Shown piece after piece: positions 25,806 to 37,929 of a DNA stretch of 64,000 bases; the stretch's first letter is position 1; the number at the start of each line of letters is the position of its first letter. The stretch comes from Sinohyriopsis cumingii (lineage: Eukaryota > Mollusca > Bivalvia > Unionida > Unionidae), in assembly GCA_028554795.2 (NCBI GenBank), contig CM068829.1, positions 133,364,825-133,428,824 of the forward strand. The letters run 5' to 3'. The notes beneath the pieces were generated by a model. The model worked only from the letters and a program-made list of their open reading frames with translations, did no database searches and was not told the DNA's origin. The position numbers and the translations under genes are program-made.

Positions 25806-26131
25806 CAGGGGTGGGCAAACTATGGCCTGAGGCCCACCAAGGGTTTTCGTGCGGCCTAGGAACAAGTCATCATTCGCACTGACTCTGTTTATGTTACTCT
25901 GTTTATGTTACTCTGTTTATGAAATAAATGTGCTTCTTTTGAAGTTTAAGTTTAAGTTTTCAAATATTAACAACATATTAACAACTGAAAATTAATTATG
26001 ATGTTATTTAGAAAAGTCTTTTGTTTTTGCTATTTCAAATATTAATTATTTTACTTAATGAACTATGTGGCCCGCGACAGGGTGTAAATTTGTGTATGTG
26101 GCACTTGCACTGGAATGTTTGCCCACATCTG
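25806..26131. mobile_element. hAT-type MITE, 326 bp, with perfect target-site duplication
   Basis: The ends are CAGGGGTGGGCAAAC and, reversed, CAGATGTGGGCAAAC. CTCTAGCC flanks both sides exactly (25798-25805 and 26132-26139). This is diagnostic of a hAT superfamily insertion. The interior has GGCCTGAGGCCC near the left end, tandem CTCTGTTTATGTTA words and no open frame. A hAT transposase relic lies 200 bp to the right, but the two need not be related. Confidence 0.93.
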
Positions 26132-26329
26132 CTCTAGCCATATTGAAGAGTAGAATACTCTTGTCACTGTTTAATTATAATAGCATCACATTTCCTTGTA
26201 TGCCCATTTGATAGTTTTATTAATATTTGTTTTCTTTATTATTATTTCCCATACAAAGGTAGCCATAGTTATGGGATCCATCCGACAAACTAGTAGTTCA
26301 ACAATAGTACATAGTATTATATTGTATTT

Positions 26330-27330
26330 CTAAATACAGTAGCAAAATAATATGGCACAGAGAGAGAACAGGGGTGCAGAACTTTTGTCAAAAACACGTT
26401 GACAATGGGCAAGTAAATTAAAAAGTTGACTTGTCTGTGTAAATGACCCTCTTGTCTTTGTTTTCATAGTGGAAGGCAGGACTGTTAAAAAGTTTACTTT
26501 TATTAAGCTGCACCATATAAATGTATGCAGTTGAGATCTGTGACAGGTGAAACACACCGGATATTTCATTTTCTCTTAGTTTTGTACTTTTATTATTAGG
26601 GTCTACAACTTTAACAAGAATGCATTCCCAGTCTCTAACTGCTGCAGAATCGATAGTAGCATCTGAAAGGACAAATAAGAATTTAGCTCTATATATTATA
26701 TCCTCGACTTCTGTCAGTAGGTCATCAGATTTACAGGTTTTTTATTTGTACCTCACCAAAATTTTATCGTCTGCAAAAGATTTTCTCAGCCTTGCTATAG
26801 TATATGCTGTGTTAAACAGAGTCTTGTAAAGCTCAGTTTGGTTCACATTGTATTTATTGATCACTCTATCTAAATCACCCACATCTTCTTTATCAGATTT
26901 GACTTTTTCACTAAAACATTTTAATTGACATGTATTGTGCTTTGCACTTTTTGGTTTGTTAACAGTGCATCTTTCCTTGTGATAACCTGTTCTGCAAACA
27001 ATCCGCTGGTTTTCATTGGTATCAGGGCCATCTCTTACGTGCATTGCAAGCTGCAATTGTTTGATCCTTGTGGGTATCATGCCACAGAAACTTCTGCAGC
27101 CAAGAATCGTTGAAGTTCCATTTCTTTATTTATCATTTTCCATGCTATAGTCCGGTTTAGTTTTAAGCTTTCTTTAAATTGTAACATTTTATTCAACTGT
27201 TCTTCATCTTGCACATGCTTTATAAGAAAACAATCCATCCAGATGCATTCTGTGGAAAAGCTATCATAGTCGCACATAAAATGGTTTCAAGGAATCAATT
27301 GAATGGTTCAAAATAGCAGATTCCTTGGGG
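26330..27330 (-). pseudogene. hAT-type transposase relic (KIAA1586/ZNF862-like)
   Basis: On the minus strand, pieces read in order as QDEEQLNKMLQFKESLKLN, NQTELYKTLFNTAYTIARLR (family form FxTAYxIAKxxxPF), KSFADDKILVRYK, then FLFVLSDATIDSAAVRDWEC. The last resembles the FFSVMSDGSTD region that holds the first catalytic Asp of domesticated hAT transposases. A LNKSKLFNSPAF block follows. Frame changes and stops separate the pieces, so it is a dead copy. The specific family name is from memory of domain style and is uncertain. Confidence 0.5.
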
Positions 27331-27504
27331 GAAACTCTATCCTCCAGTCAGTGAAATTTGTTCTTGTCTAAAACAGCACTGTCTGCTTCCATTGTTTGTA
27401 TCTACAAAACTTGTGGCTGCTTTCAGCCCTAATCAATACATATCAGTAAATAGACAATGCACTGGTATTGTACATGCTGGTAAGAATGAATGACATTTGA
27501 CCGA

Positions 27505-27725
27505 GTCATATCAGAGACTTATAAAAATGGTACTAGCAGCTGCCTCGCTTGGAACTTAGCATTAAGAGGTTAGTGTTAGGACTGATTGACCTGGTGACAG
27601 AATAATGTGACTGGGTAGGGCATGATGCTACATATCTGCAGCATTATGCCTCAGTGCTTGTCATCACTGCAAACTGTCACACTGAAGATATAGCGATGTG
27701 ACTGAAAAATTGCTAATGATGAGTT
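27505..27725 (+). mobile_element. SINE-2 copy lacking the tRNA head
   Basis: The body only, from GAGTCATATCAGAGAC through TAGTGTTAGGACTGATTGAC and ATGATGCTACATATCTGC to the CGATGTGACTGAAAAATTGC tail. The tRNA-like head is absent, so it is 5'-truncated. Confidence 0.9.
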
Positions 27726-27729
27726 AAAA

Positions 27730-29075
27730 ATCTAAAACACATACACACATACACTTAATGTCTTTTCTTCATTTATTTTCATGATTGTTAATTGACACAA
27801 CATTTGTGGTATTAGTCAATAAAAACCTTAGTAGAGAGTCAGAAATCATTTCATTTCTTTGATGTAATAAGTTTGATAGCTGTTCCAATTAAGAATATTT
27901 CCATATATTGGACAGTTTGTTTTCCTTTTATTTATTATTTTCTCATACCAATACTAATTCTAGAGTGACTGCAAGTCAATTCATACTGGACATGGCGACA
28001 TAGTTAATGGTTCTCACTGCTCGGCTCCTTAAAATGCATTTAGTCTAAACAGTATTAAAATTTTTTTATCCCTCCTTTCATCATGGTATATAGTCAGCAA
28101 TTATTTTGTTAACCCCAAACTTTTATTTACATTTCTATCCCATCAATAAATGGGTCTTGATTTTGCTCTGTTATATGATGTCCACATGAAATTGACCAGA
28201 GCTATTTGCGCTTCGAATATTGACCCACTAATGTTTCTTTTTCATATTATCAGCTGTCATCTGTAGTATCATTTTATAGTGAAACTCATCATACGTCTTC
28301 GTGAGATGAACATTTATAAAACTTTATTTTCAATATTTGTATTTGAACCGCTCTATTGATGTTACCACTGTTGAAAATTATTAATGTTTCCTAAATTCTT
28401 TTATGCTGTTCTTGTGGCTGGGAATACATAATAAAAGTTTCAAATGGCTATTATTTTGTTTTTCTCACCCATGCGACAGAGAAATCTAGCTGTTTTGCTA
28501 ACCTTACTTTTCTTATCTCAGTCTAGTCATCTCAGTCAAGGTGTCTATGCACTCAGAACTGCTTTTTAAAAAAGAAGCCCTTGTTGTCTGCTGCTGTGCC
28601 TGACGTAGTTGTTCTAAAATCAAACAACAAAAATATATAACAAAAAACATAGTAACTTACGTCAATCCATCTTTGAGAACACACCATACAAAAACATTTT
28701 GAGAAAGAGACAGTGATACACATGCATACAATGTCGAAATTTTTGATATTATGCTAGTTTGTTCCACACAACATAGTAAATTTTATCCCATATGCAGGCA
28801 TTGCTCAGTACATTTTCAGGTCAGCGTCATTAAATGTAGCTACAGCTACCTAACTAGTTTTAGATACTTCGTGTGAAACAATATACTGTTTGCAACAATT
28901 AATGACACTGACATGACAATTTACTGTGCTACAGATGGGACAAAATTCTCATTGCTGTGTGAAATGAACTATGACAGAAAACACTGATCTGTGCACACAG
29001 ACTATAGACCTATACACTTCATAGCCTCCCAACTCTCTTAACAACTACAGAAAACTTAGTAACAGCCAGAAATGT
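27730..29075. other. intergenic, no gene seen
   Basis: AT-rich sequence without recognisable domains, long open frames or simple-repeat tracts of note. Confidence 0.5.
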
Positions 29076-29079
29076 GTTA

Positions 29080-29710
29080 TGTCAAACAAGCTTTATTCTA
29101 ATTTTGTTAAGCATATCCATTGTGCCCCAGTTGAATCAAAAATATACTTACAATATTTAACGACAAATATTGCACTTTTTACCATCCAGAATGAATCATT
29201 TATCCGTCGGCACATAGCCTCTACTACTACAAAAGAAGTGTGGGCCCAGTATCGTCCCATTATTTACAACGTAATTTTCTAAATCAGATCTGATGAAAAT
29301 GAAAAATTCTCTTGTAATAAATATTAGTTATTTCTTGTTAATTTCATATAACATTCATATATTAAATGTAATAATACTTCAATACTATGCAACGTTTTAT
29401 GTTGTTTTTGTGGGGTTTTTTGGCTCATGCATAACTACTGTGTACTTAGATGACACGGTCACCCCACAGTCCTCGTACACGTTTGTATTAATGCACCACG
29501 TAAATATTTGCACGTAAACTATATTTCAAAAGTGAGAAGTTATTTTTTACTTTAAAGGAAATTATTGGGTAAGAAAAAGAATCTTCGTTGGGTTTTGGAC
29601 CGAGACTAGGAAATCCCCCTCGGCAAGCCTCGTGGAGAGACAAATAATGTAACCCCTTGACTGGGATTGCCTTGTCTCGGTCCAAACCCCAACATAGATT
29701 CTATGTCTCT
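29080..29710 (+). repeat. dispersed repeat family R, copy 1 (empty site)
   Basis: This segment is homologous to 37930-39000 in the same orientation. Shared blocks include CAATATTTAACGACAAAT, CCAGTATCG, GATGAAAATGAAA, TAATAAATATTAGTTATTT, CATATATTAAATGT, CTTTAAAGGAAA, GTAACCCCTTGACTG and AACATAGATT. Copy 1 lacks the SINE-1 insertion found in copy 2. It could be an old segmental duplication or a low-copy mobile repeat. The 67- and 74-residue frames in it have no domain. Confidence 0.8.
29587..29693. repeat. inverted repeat with 19-bp arms
   Basis: The arms GTTGGGTTTTGGACCGAGA (29587-29605) and TCTCGGTCCAAACCCCAAC (29675-29693) pair at 18 of 19 positions around a loop of about 70 bases. It lies inside repeat family R. 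The corresponding arms in the second copy near 38925 are decayed. Confidence 0.85.
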
Positions 29711-30100
29711 TTCTCACTCTGTCTCCATATGTATGTCTCGTGCTCTCTCTCTCTATATATATGTCTTTTTCTCTCTATCTCTTGTTCTGTCTCTCTTGTT
29801 CAATCGAGTGAGAGGCTCCCTCTTGCTCTGTCCCACTTATTCTTTCTATCCGTCTTCTCCCTGTATAACTTTGTCTTAGGCTTTCTCTGCTTTTCTTGCT
29901 TGATATCTCTTGTTCTGTCTCACTCGCTTTCTCACGCTCTCGTTTTGTTCTCTTTCTGTCTCTCGTACTCTGCGTCTCGCTTCTCTGCACCTGTCTCTCG
30001 CTCGCTGTCTTTCACTCGCTCTCTTGCTCTGTCTCATGTTTTCTTTCGCTCTGTCTCTCACTGTCTCGCTCACTGTATCTCTCTGCTCTTCTGTTATCTA
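29700..30100. repeat. CT-rich low-complexity tract
   Basis: About 400 bases of interrupted CTCT/TGTCTC sequence on the plus strand. The 203-residue Ser/Leu/Cys frame at 29657-30268 and its Arg/Glu-rich antisense frames come from this composition and are not credited as genes. Confidence 0.85.
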
Positions 30101-30357
30101 TATTTTGAGCGTCTGTGTACTGTATGCTATGTCCTGTTATTTCTAGTGTATGTGCACATTGGTTTTGGATTTTTCTTTATCCGTATGACCCAGAAAAACA
30201 TAGTTGACACCAACTCTTCACTAATTCTGTTGCACCTAGGTAAATACGTGTTCACGCCTTACAAGTGATAAGGTGCGTTAACAAACACCGCAAGCACGTA
30301 CGTTCAGCAAATGACTATCATCCATCCTGTACTCGTATTCTTCATTAGCGACTGTGA

Positions 30358-30373
30358 CCCCCCCCCCCCCCCC
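30358..30373. repeat. poly-C run
   Basis: Sixteen consecutive C bases. Confidence 0.95.
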
Positions 30374-30541
30374 GGTCATATAAACGCCGGTCACTTCTCT
30401 AGCCCGATGGCGACAAAGAACAGTTTTCAATTCAACAGACGGGTAATCTCAAAGTCTAAGCCACTGAATACTAATCATCTACAAATCCTCCCATAAGTAA
30501 TTATTTACATTTACTACTATCGATACAATAAACATCCGATC

Positions 30542-30544
<3 letters not shown>

Positions 30545-30630
<86 letters not shown>
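30545..30630. repeat. (TA)n microsatellite
   Basis: About 42 uninterrupted TA units just left of the satellite region. Confidence 0.97.
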
Positions 30631-30632
<2 letters not shown>

Positions 30633-30779
30633 CAAAAGTAACCGATACAAAAAAATTCTTTACAACATCGTATTCCTGAGTCCTGAGAGTGTTGACGATG
30701 TTAGCAGAAGACAACATTTAATGGTTATTACCTGTATGTTACATATTTTTCAATAGGAATTATCATCTGCAGATTAATT

Positions 30780-33145
30780 TAAATTTTATAAAACAAAAAC
30801 TTTGCATACGTGTAACTGGTGTGAACACCACCAAGCAAGTCTAGTACTTGACGTGTCATCAATACTAGGGATACATCTTAGTTCCATATGATTAACTATG
30901 ATTACAGACTTACCTTTATCCAGCATAGGAAACCTCTTATGACAAAATCGACATGTGTATCGTAGAACTCCGTTGATCCGTCCACCCGAAACAGCACCAA
31001 ACACTCATTTCACATTATATGGGGGCTGTGTACATACATACAGACGAACCATTTTTAATTAGGCCTCGCCAAGGCTGATCTAGCAAAACAAACCACATGC
31101 CAAAATTCCACGAGTTACCGAAATATTGATGTTACTTCACAGATAACCCTAACCCTAACTCGAAATGACAAAATCCATTTTCCTACACAACCTCTGGACT
31201 GATGTTCATGAAACAATTACATATCTATCAGGCTCCATGAGACATGTATCGTATTGAAAACTGCATCCAGATTACCCCATCCGTTCGTAGGCTATTGACA
31301 GAAAACTGTAACCCTAACCCTAACCAATGCTACATCGATGGGAAATCACAAGAATCCGAATTTCTCCCAAGCTACTAAAAACAATTTTCATGAACCAAGT
31401 TCCGATCTTTCGGGCTCCATGAGACAGGTATTGCTGTAAAAGGTGCATCCAAATCATATTGTCATTGCGTTATTACTAGAAGCACATAACCCTAACACTA
31501 AACCTTAACCCTAAGTCACAAGAATCCGATCTTCTAACGAATGCATCGACCGGTTCTCACCAATGAGGTATTGTTGGATTACTCTCATGAAGACGCACCT
31601 TTGGACATAGGTATCATAGAATTCCGACGATCCGTCCGTTACCTTAGTACCAAACACTCGTTTCACATTATGGGGGCGTTGTAGGTCGCAGACATGCGGA
31701 CGAACCATCCTTATGTTTGTCTCACCAAGGCAGATCTAGCAAAGCAAATCGCATGTTAAAATTCCAAGGCGGTTTCGAGATAATCAGAAAATATTGATGT
31801 GGCAACTTGGCCATTTTACCTCCAGCACACCGTCTTCCGGTGCTAGTTTGCAAGACGGGCTTGATTGCAATTTATGTCGTACATGGTATGTTTTATCACT
31901 CGAATCCAAATAACTCCATAAGCCCTCAAGCTACCGTCATAGGCTAGGTGTCTCAGCATGCGTATTTACTGGGCTCATCTGGTTGGGCCAATGTCAGCAA
32001 GCAATTCAAAGGGGTTACCAAAATATTCACCGAAAAAGACGAAATTCATCTAAAAATGACTTAGTCAAAATTTTATTGGAAAGGTTATAACTTAGCCAAA
32101 AAATCAAGTTCTCTATCTCATCAAAGTATTAATAGATTTATCTCCTTAAGATCCGTCGTTGGATACAGGTATCATAAAACTCCGATGATCCGTCTGCTCA
32201 CTACAATACCAAACACTCATTTCGCATTATAACGGGTGCTGCAGGTCGCAGAAAGACATACGCACATCTTTACATAGGTTTACCCAAGGCAGATCAAGCA
32301 AAGCAAACCGCTTGAAAAATTCCCAAGATCTTGGGAAAATAGTTACTTCATGGGTAACCCTAAATCCTAACACAACATGACAAAAAATTAAATTTTTGCT
32401 CCAAAATCTCTCGACCGATTTTCATGAACCAAGTACCTATATATCGAGCTCCCTGCGACACGTACTGCAGTGAAAAGACCATAAAAATCGCTGGGTCCAT
32501 TCTTACGTATCATCATAAAACTGCATCACTAACCCTAACCTATGATAATTATAAGGGAAATCACAAGAATCGAATTTTCTCCCAAAGCACTTGACCGATT
32601 TTCATGAAAGAAATACCTATCTATCGGGCTCTATGACACACGTACTGCAGCAAAAAGCGCAATAAAATTGCCGGGTCCATTCGTACGTTATACCAGAAAA
32701 CCGTAACCCTAACCATAACCTATATAAACATATGGGAAATCACAGAAATTCAATTTTCTCATAAACCACTAGACCAGTTTTCATGAACGAAATATCTATC
32801 TATCGGACTCCATGAGACAAGTATTTCAGTGAATACGGTATCCAAAATGGTGCTCTCTGTTCGTACGTTATACCAGAAAACCGTAACCCTAACCATAACC
32901 TATCTAAACATATCGGAAATCACAAAAATTCAATTTTCTCATAAACTACTCGACCAATTTTCATGAACGAAATACCATTTTTTCGAACTCCATGAGACAA
33001 GTATTTCAGTGAATACGGTATCCAAAATGGTACTCTGTTCGTAAGTTACTACCGGAAAAACGTCACCCTAACCCTGTCACAAGAACACAATTTTCTCACA
33101 AATGCCTCAACTGATTTTCATCGGCGATGTATCACTGGATTCATC
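30780..33145. repeat. higher-order satellite with telomere-like CCCTAA motifs
   Basis: Two module types alternate. Module A (about 165-182 bp) begins with TAACCCTAACC-type sequence, then AAATCACAAGAATTCAATTT, then TTTTCATGAA, ATCGGGCTCCATGAGACA and ATTTCAGTGAA, and a GTTCGTACGTTATACCAGAA end. Copies start near 31145, 31310, 31487, 32349, 32530, 32704, 32886 and 33066. Module B (about 190 bp) contains CGATGATCCGTC, ACCAAACACTCATTTC, CATTATGGGGGC and CCAAGGCAGATCTAGCAAAG. It occurs near 30955, 31610 and 32165, upstream of each run of A modules. Late A copies (32690-33060) are the most alike. Each A unit carries only one to three CCCTAA-like words, so this is a satellite and not a chromosome end. 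Confidence 0.85.
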
Positions 33146-33775
33146 TCCTCAAGATGCATTTTTACATTATAAATTCTCTACTTGATTATTTCGATTCAAG
33201 TCTCTCTGCTTTTACCCCAGTACATAGTTTTTAACAAATATCAAAAAGGTGCAAAATACTCTTTATCTTGTCAATGAAAACCTATCAGTGAGTACTTATC
33301 TTCTATGCGCGGCATCCTTCACAGGCTTCTGGTTATATCAAGGATTAAATAAAAAATGACTTCTCTGTTACAACATTTTCTACGTGTCAAACCCTAAGTA
33401 CATTGTTGAGTTCATCGTGTATACACACTTTCTAGGCACTTGCACTCATCTCCTGTATTCATATCATCATTATTCCCAATGTTAGATTAAAATACATTGG
33501 AAAGCATCCTTATGATTACCAGGGCCCAAATTTCTGGAATAGTCTGTCTCTTCAACTTAATCATAATGTACCTGCAACACAATTCAAGAAAGCTCAGAAA
33601 ACTTACCTTTTCTGCAGTGAATCGATTTGTGCTATTTTTCACCTGTATTCTTTTTTTAATGCATTTTTGTCACAGTATGTGGTATTTTCCATTGATACAT
33701 TTATCCAGACTAAAAAAATACTTGGATTTCAATTATTTTTATTATTATTAGTAGTAGTAGTACTTGTGCATACTA

Positions 33776-33883
33776 GTTACCTCTGTCTGTGTAGGTTTGA
33801 GTCTCGGATTCAGCCAATGTGGGTATGGGAGAAAGCTTGCCAGTAGTTTTTTCTTGGGTTGGTGGTTCTTTCCAGGGTTTTGC
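33776..33883 (+). mobile_element. SINE-1 fragment
   Basis: Middle part only, from ACCTCTGTCTGTGTAGG through GCCAATGTGGGTATG to GTGGTTCTTTCCAGGGTTTT. Both the head and the (ACA)n tail are missing. Confidence 0.85.
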
Positions 33884-35095
33884 ATTGTATGTGTCCTTTA
33901 CATGTTACACTGTTATCATATTTTGTGTACAATGTAATTTTTGGTGTTTAACAAGCTCTTAAAAGAACTAATTGGCATCTTATTTATGTTAAATTTCTAT
34001 TTAGATTAAAAGAGATTTTTATTATTGGAAGATGATTTATGCATCTTTTCAAAACCTCTTCTCTGCTTAACCACTAATGTCATTATTAGAACAATGGTAG
34101 CTCACCATGAAGTGTATTAAGTATTTTGAAGGAAAGATGTAAGCCTTCTTCTTTAAGTCAATGCAAACACTGATGGGACTGAACTTTGGCCACATCTGTC
34201 CCAGTTAAATATTAATGTTTTACGCAGATGCTGTAAGAAATATTTAAGAATCTGGACGTTTATGGCAAATTTGTTCCATTAGATGTGTTACATCACACAA
34301 ACATGGCATTAGTTCTATGAAACATTTAGTTCGTTGAATAAATCCTCAAGCCTCTTTCAGTTAACAAATAACCACAATTGCTTGTTCAGCTTGACTGATA
34401 TTAATGTCATTGTCATTCACTTAGTCAACAAATAATATTTTCTCAATCTTAAATCTGTTAGCATTTAGATTGCTTTCATGTTTCAGTCATTCTCCTGTTC
34501 TCACCATGAAAGTAAGTCAGCATATATACATTGTTTGCAGCTGCTGAAATAGACAACGTATTTTCCTCAATACAGGACCCGCACTTGGGAGAAGTAGACA
34601 GTTACAGTTTCGTAGTTTCAACTCAGGGGTGGGGTTGGGAAAGGAGTGTGCTGTTCTTTTAGCCATTTCTACATTTGTAACTGTACTGAACTGGAGATTA
34701 AAAAAACCAAATGCAATTATTCTCTGTGAATTTAGCATGGGAATTTTTTTTTATAGTCATGCATGCCAACTACCAAACAAACATAATGCAAGAAACTATT
34801 GTCTATGAAGTGCTGGTTGGGGTGGGGTGGGAATAGAAACAATAATGGTAGAATGATATGCGAGAAGGTAAAGAAATCAGCTGAGGATCTCACTCCAATT
34901 AATTCAGAACCCTTTATGCACCATAATTCCTATGATACAAATGTAGGAATTGAATAGCGATGGAAGATAATGACAGTTACCCAGGTTTCTGTGAGTTATA
35001 CGGGCTTCTTTAGCTTTATGGGCCTTATGTGTTGGTAATATTAATGAGAGTGTATAAACCCAGAGCTTGTGATGTCTTACAGCATCAGCCACCAG
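33884..35095. other. intergenic, no gene seen
   Basis: AT-rich. Short GGGTGGGG words occur near 34627 and 34820. No domain or repeat family is recognised. Confidence 0.5.
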
Positions 35096-35218
35096 GGGCC
35101 TGTTTATAGTGGTGTCAAGCATTGGGGCATCATGATGTAGACATGTGGCATGATATCCCTCTTGGTCACATTACCCTGACACTGGGCAACCAGACCACCA
35201 GGGCAGTCTGAGAAAATA
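35096..35218 (-). mobile_element. SINE-2 fragment, minus strand
   Basis: Matches the 3' half of SINE-2: the TTTATAGTGGTGTCAAGCAT, GGGGCATCATG, ACATGTGGCATGATATCCC and ACCCTGACAC words in reverse orientation. The tRNA head is absent. Confidence 0.85.
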
Positions 35219-35227
35219 GCAGTCTTG

Positions 35228-35229
<2 letters not shown>

Positions 35230-35300
<71 letters not shown>

Positions 35301-35310
35301 TACATACACC
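35230..35310. repeat. compound (TA)n(CA)n microsatellite
   Basis: About 27 TA units pass into CA and CATA units. Confidence 0.96.
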
Positions 35311-37929
35311 TCCTGAAATGGAAAATAATTTAACGAAAGTAAAATAAATATTTTGCCTTATCATTTCCCCATTATTAATTTTATGTCTTGGCCTGTGCAC
35401 TTTATATATAGGGACTAATACTGATTTTAATTTTAATGATAAAAATACATTTGATAATTGTGAGAAGGTAATTGTGAGAAGACAGTAGATATACAATCTA
35501 GGACAGAAACAGAAGTCAAATAAAATAATTTCTTTTGATTCAATTATTTCCCTATTTGAAGAAATGAATTGTGTGGCCTAAAAGTATGGTCTTATGTGCA
35601 TGCAAGTAATAAAAGAAATGTATGATGTTAAATGTTTTATTAATTTTGTTTAGTTCACACAGAAACATTAAAGACCACAACATCTGAATACAAAATGAAT
35701 TTGAAATCATGCAATAAAAAAGACATTGCCATTTTTTCATTTCTTTCCTTAATACTTATTACAAGGCCTCTTAACATGTGAAACAAGTCTTTTATTTAAA
35801 TGCAAAAACTCAAGCACCAAAAATGCAACTTCTTAGTATATAAATTTTAATTATAGTTACAACGAAATTAGTGGTGTTTACAAATCACAATATAACTTAT
35901 ACACTCGTCAGAAGCTGTCCAGGTGTGTAAATTCTTGAAAAACGTTTGGGACACAATGGGGGTCAATGGAGGTGGGAGACTGGTAAAAAGATTTTGAAAA
36001 GCAGGACATCTTTTATGTACAGCATCTTACCTATCTGAAAACATTATTAAAGCATATACTGAATAAAATGGTAGCAAATTATGAAGAATGCAGTACAACT
36101 TGTCATTCATTTAAATCACTGTTGTAGACCTAAAGGACAGACATGGTAGGCATTTGTAGGCTGGGAAAAAGCCTTTCAGTGTCCAGGGAAGCCAAATAAT
36201 GGTGGCTGTGACAAAAAGCCAATTCTAAATATTTCTAATTGTAAAATTGGAGTACAGCTTCTGCATTTATTGGGTATACATTTTTTAAAGTTTAATTCCT
36301 CAATTATTCATTTGCAAACACTCAGTGTAACTTTCACTACATTACTGTGTAGAGATTTAAAGTCTATAAAGCTATTAAAAGCCAAATACTGTATACTTAC
36401 TGAAAAGAAAATTTACACTTACAAGGAATGTACTTCAGTAATTTTCATCTGCACCCACATATTTTGTTTGCAGAGGTACATTGTACCATTATTTAAAAAG
36501 TTCAGGTGAAACACTTAACATGTATACTGTACTCTTACATTAAAGAACGGTACAATTTGCAATTGCAAATGACTTGCAGTCACAATTAGACAATTAGAAA
36601 ATCTCAGTGACAATGTTTGGACTGAATACAGAAAATATATACATTTCAAAACATGTTAAACTAGGTAAGTAAATTATGAAACAACAGTGTACATGTTTTA
36701 TACACAATGGATTTTTGTTACCAAAAGCACAATTTTTCTGGGAAATTCATCAGACTAAATTTTTACCACAAAACATTGGTCATTTGGATGTCGTTTTTCT
36801 AGAAAATCAATAAATGAAATTTATGGTATCAAAAAGTGGTTTACTGTTGCAAAGGCAACATTCTATCATGCATGTTCATATTGTTCACTTTGTTACTTGA
36901 CAGGAGGAACACATCCATTACCCACCGTTTTGTGCCCATAGGCAACTGCTTTCTACCCAGATAGCCACCAAAATATTTTATGTGAATACTCTTTAGACAA
37001 CAATTATTGATCATGGTTTGATGCCAGTTCATGTTTCATATATTTATGAACATAAATACATATTTAGTGCTTTAAGCCAATTACTGACACAAGTACAAGA
37101 TATAAAGCATGCACGCATGATAATCTAATTATTTAAATAGTGGAGCTCCCCCCACCAAGATTCATTCAATTTTAGCTTATTTACTACATGTTCCATATTT
37201 TTAAGCTTTGCTTTTAGGGCTGTTCCATTTGAACATACATAGTACCCAGGGAAGGCAGTTTAAAAAAAATATATGTACATTGATTTCACAGATTTCATAT
37301 TTAAATGATAAGAAAATTCTATACTGCATCAATGGCTGAGTATCCCACTTTGAAAGTGCCTTCCTGGGTCCCATGTATGATTTAATGGAATAGCAATTAA
37401 TCTGGCTGCCATCATTTAAGTTTAATCAGCAATCAGAAGTAATCCGTAATAAGCTTTTTAAATTTCTTTTATTTTTTTTACCAAGCTGAAATAATAAGCA
37501 ACATCTTAACCATTACTCAATAACACAATCATGTAAAATACAGTTGGAGCAGATGCCTTTGCTAAACAAGAAAGGTAAACAATAATGAAAAGTGGAGCTC
37601 TATTAACTGCTCTTGCAACTGAGCAAACTTTTAACATGAGTAAACCAGTACTGATTTTTATGAGTAAAATCATGGAAACAGCAGAAAGTGTGGTCAGAAA
37701 TGTACATCCCTTTCAGTATTACTGTATACTGAGTTAGCAATACAAATAACATGTTTACTAATAATTGGTGATTCTTGATAATTTGTGCTGTTGAAGACTG
37801 ACAAATTCTGCTTGTGCTCTGACAGATGAGGCAGAGGTTGCATTCTCTGTGTAAATCTGCAATCTGTAGCAGGTACATGGATTTCAGTGGAGCATAACCT
37901 TGTTCTTCTCAATCATGAGAATGATATTC
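35311..37929. other. intergenic, no gene seen
   Basis: AT-rich, without recognisable coding domains, tandem arrays or SINE copies. Several 60-90-residue frames are present, none with domain support. Confidence 0.5.

Noticed and set aside
29657-30268. 203-residue Ser/Leu/Cys-rich open frame
   Set aside because: It lies wholly in a CT-rich low-complexity tract. Other frames on both strands are equally open with biased composition, and no domain is visible.
31140-33100. true telomere or chromosome end
   Set aside because: The CCCTAA words occur only one to three at a time inside 165-182-bp units and are not continuous. Ordinary sequence follows on both sides.
30780-33145. CRISPR-like array
   Set aside because: Units are long, diverged and contiguous, with no short direct repeat and unique spacer pattern. 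The genome is clearly eukaryotic.
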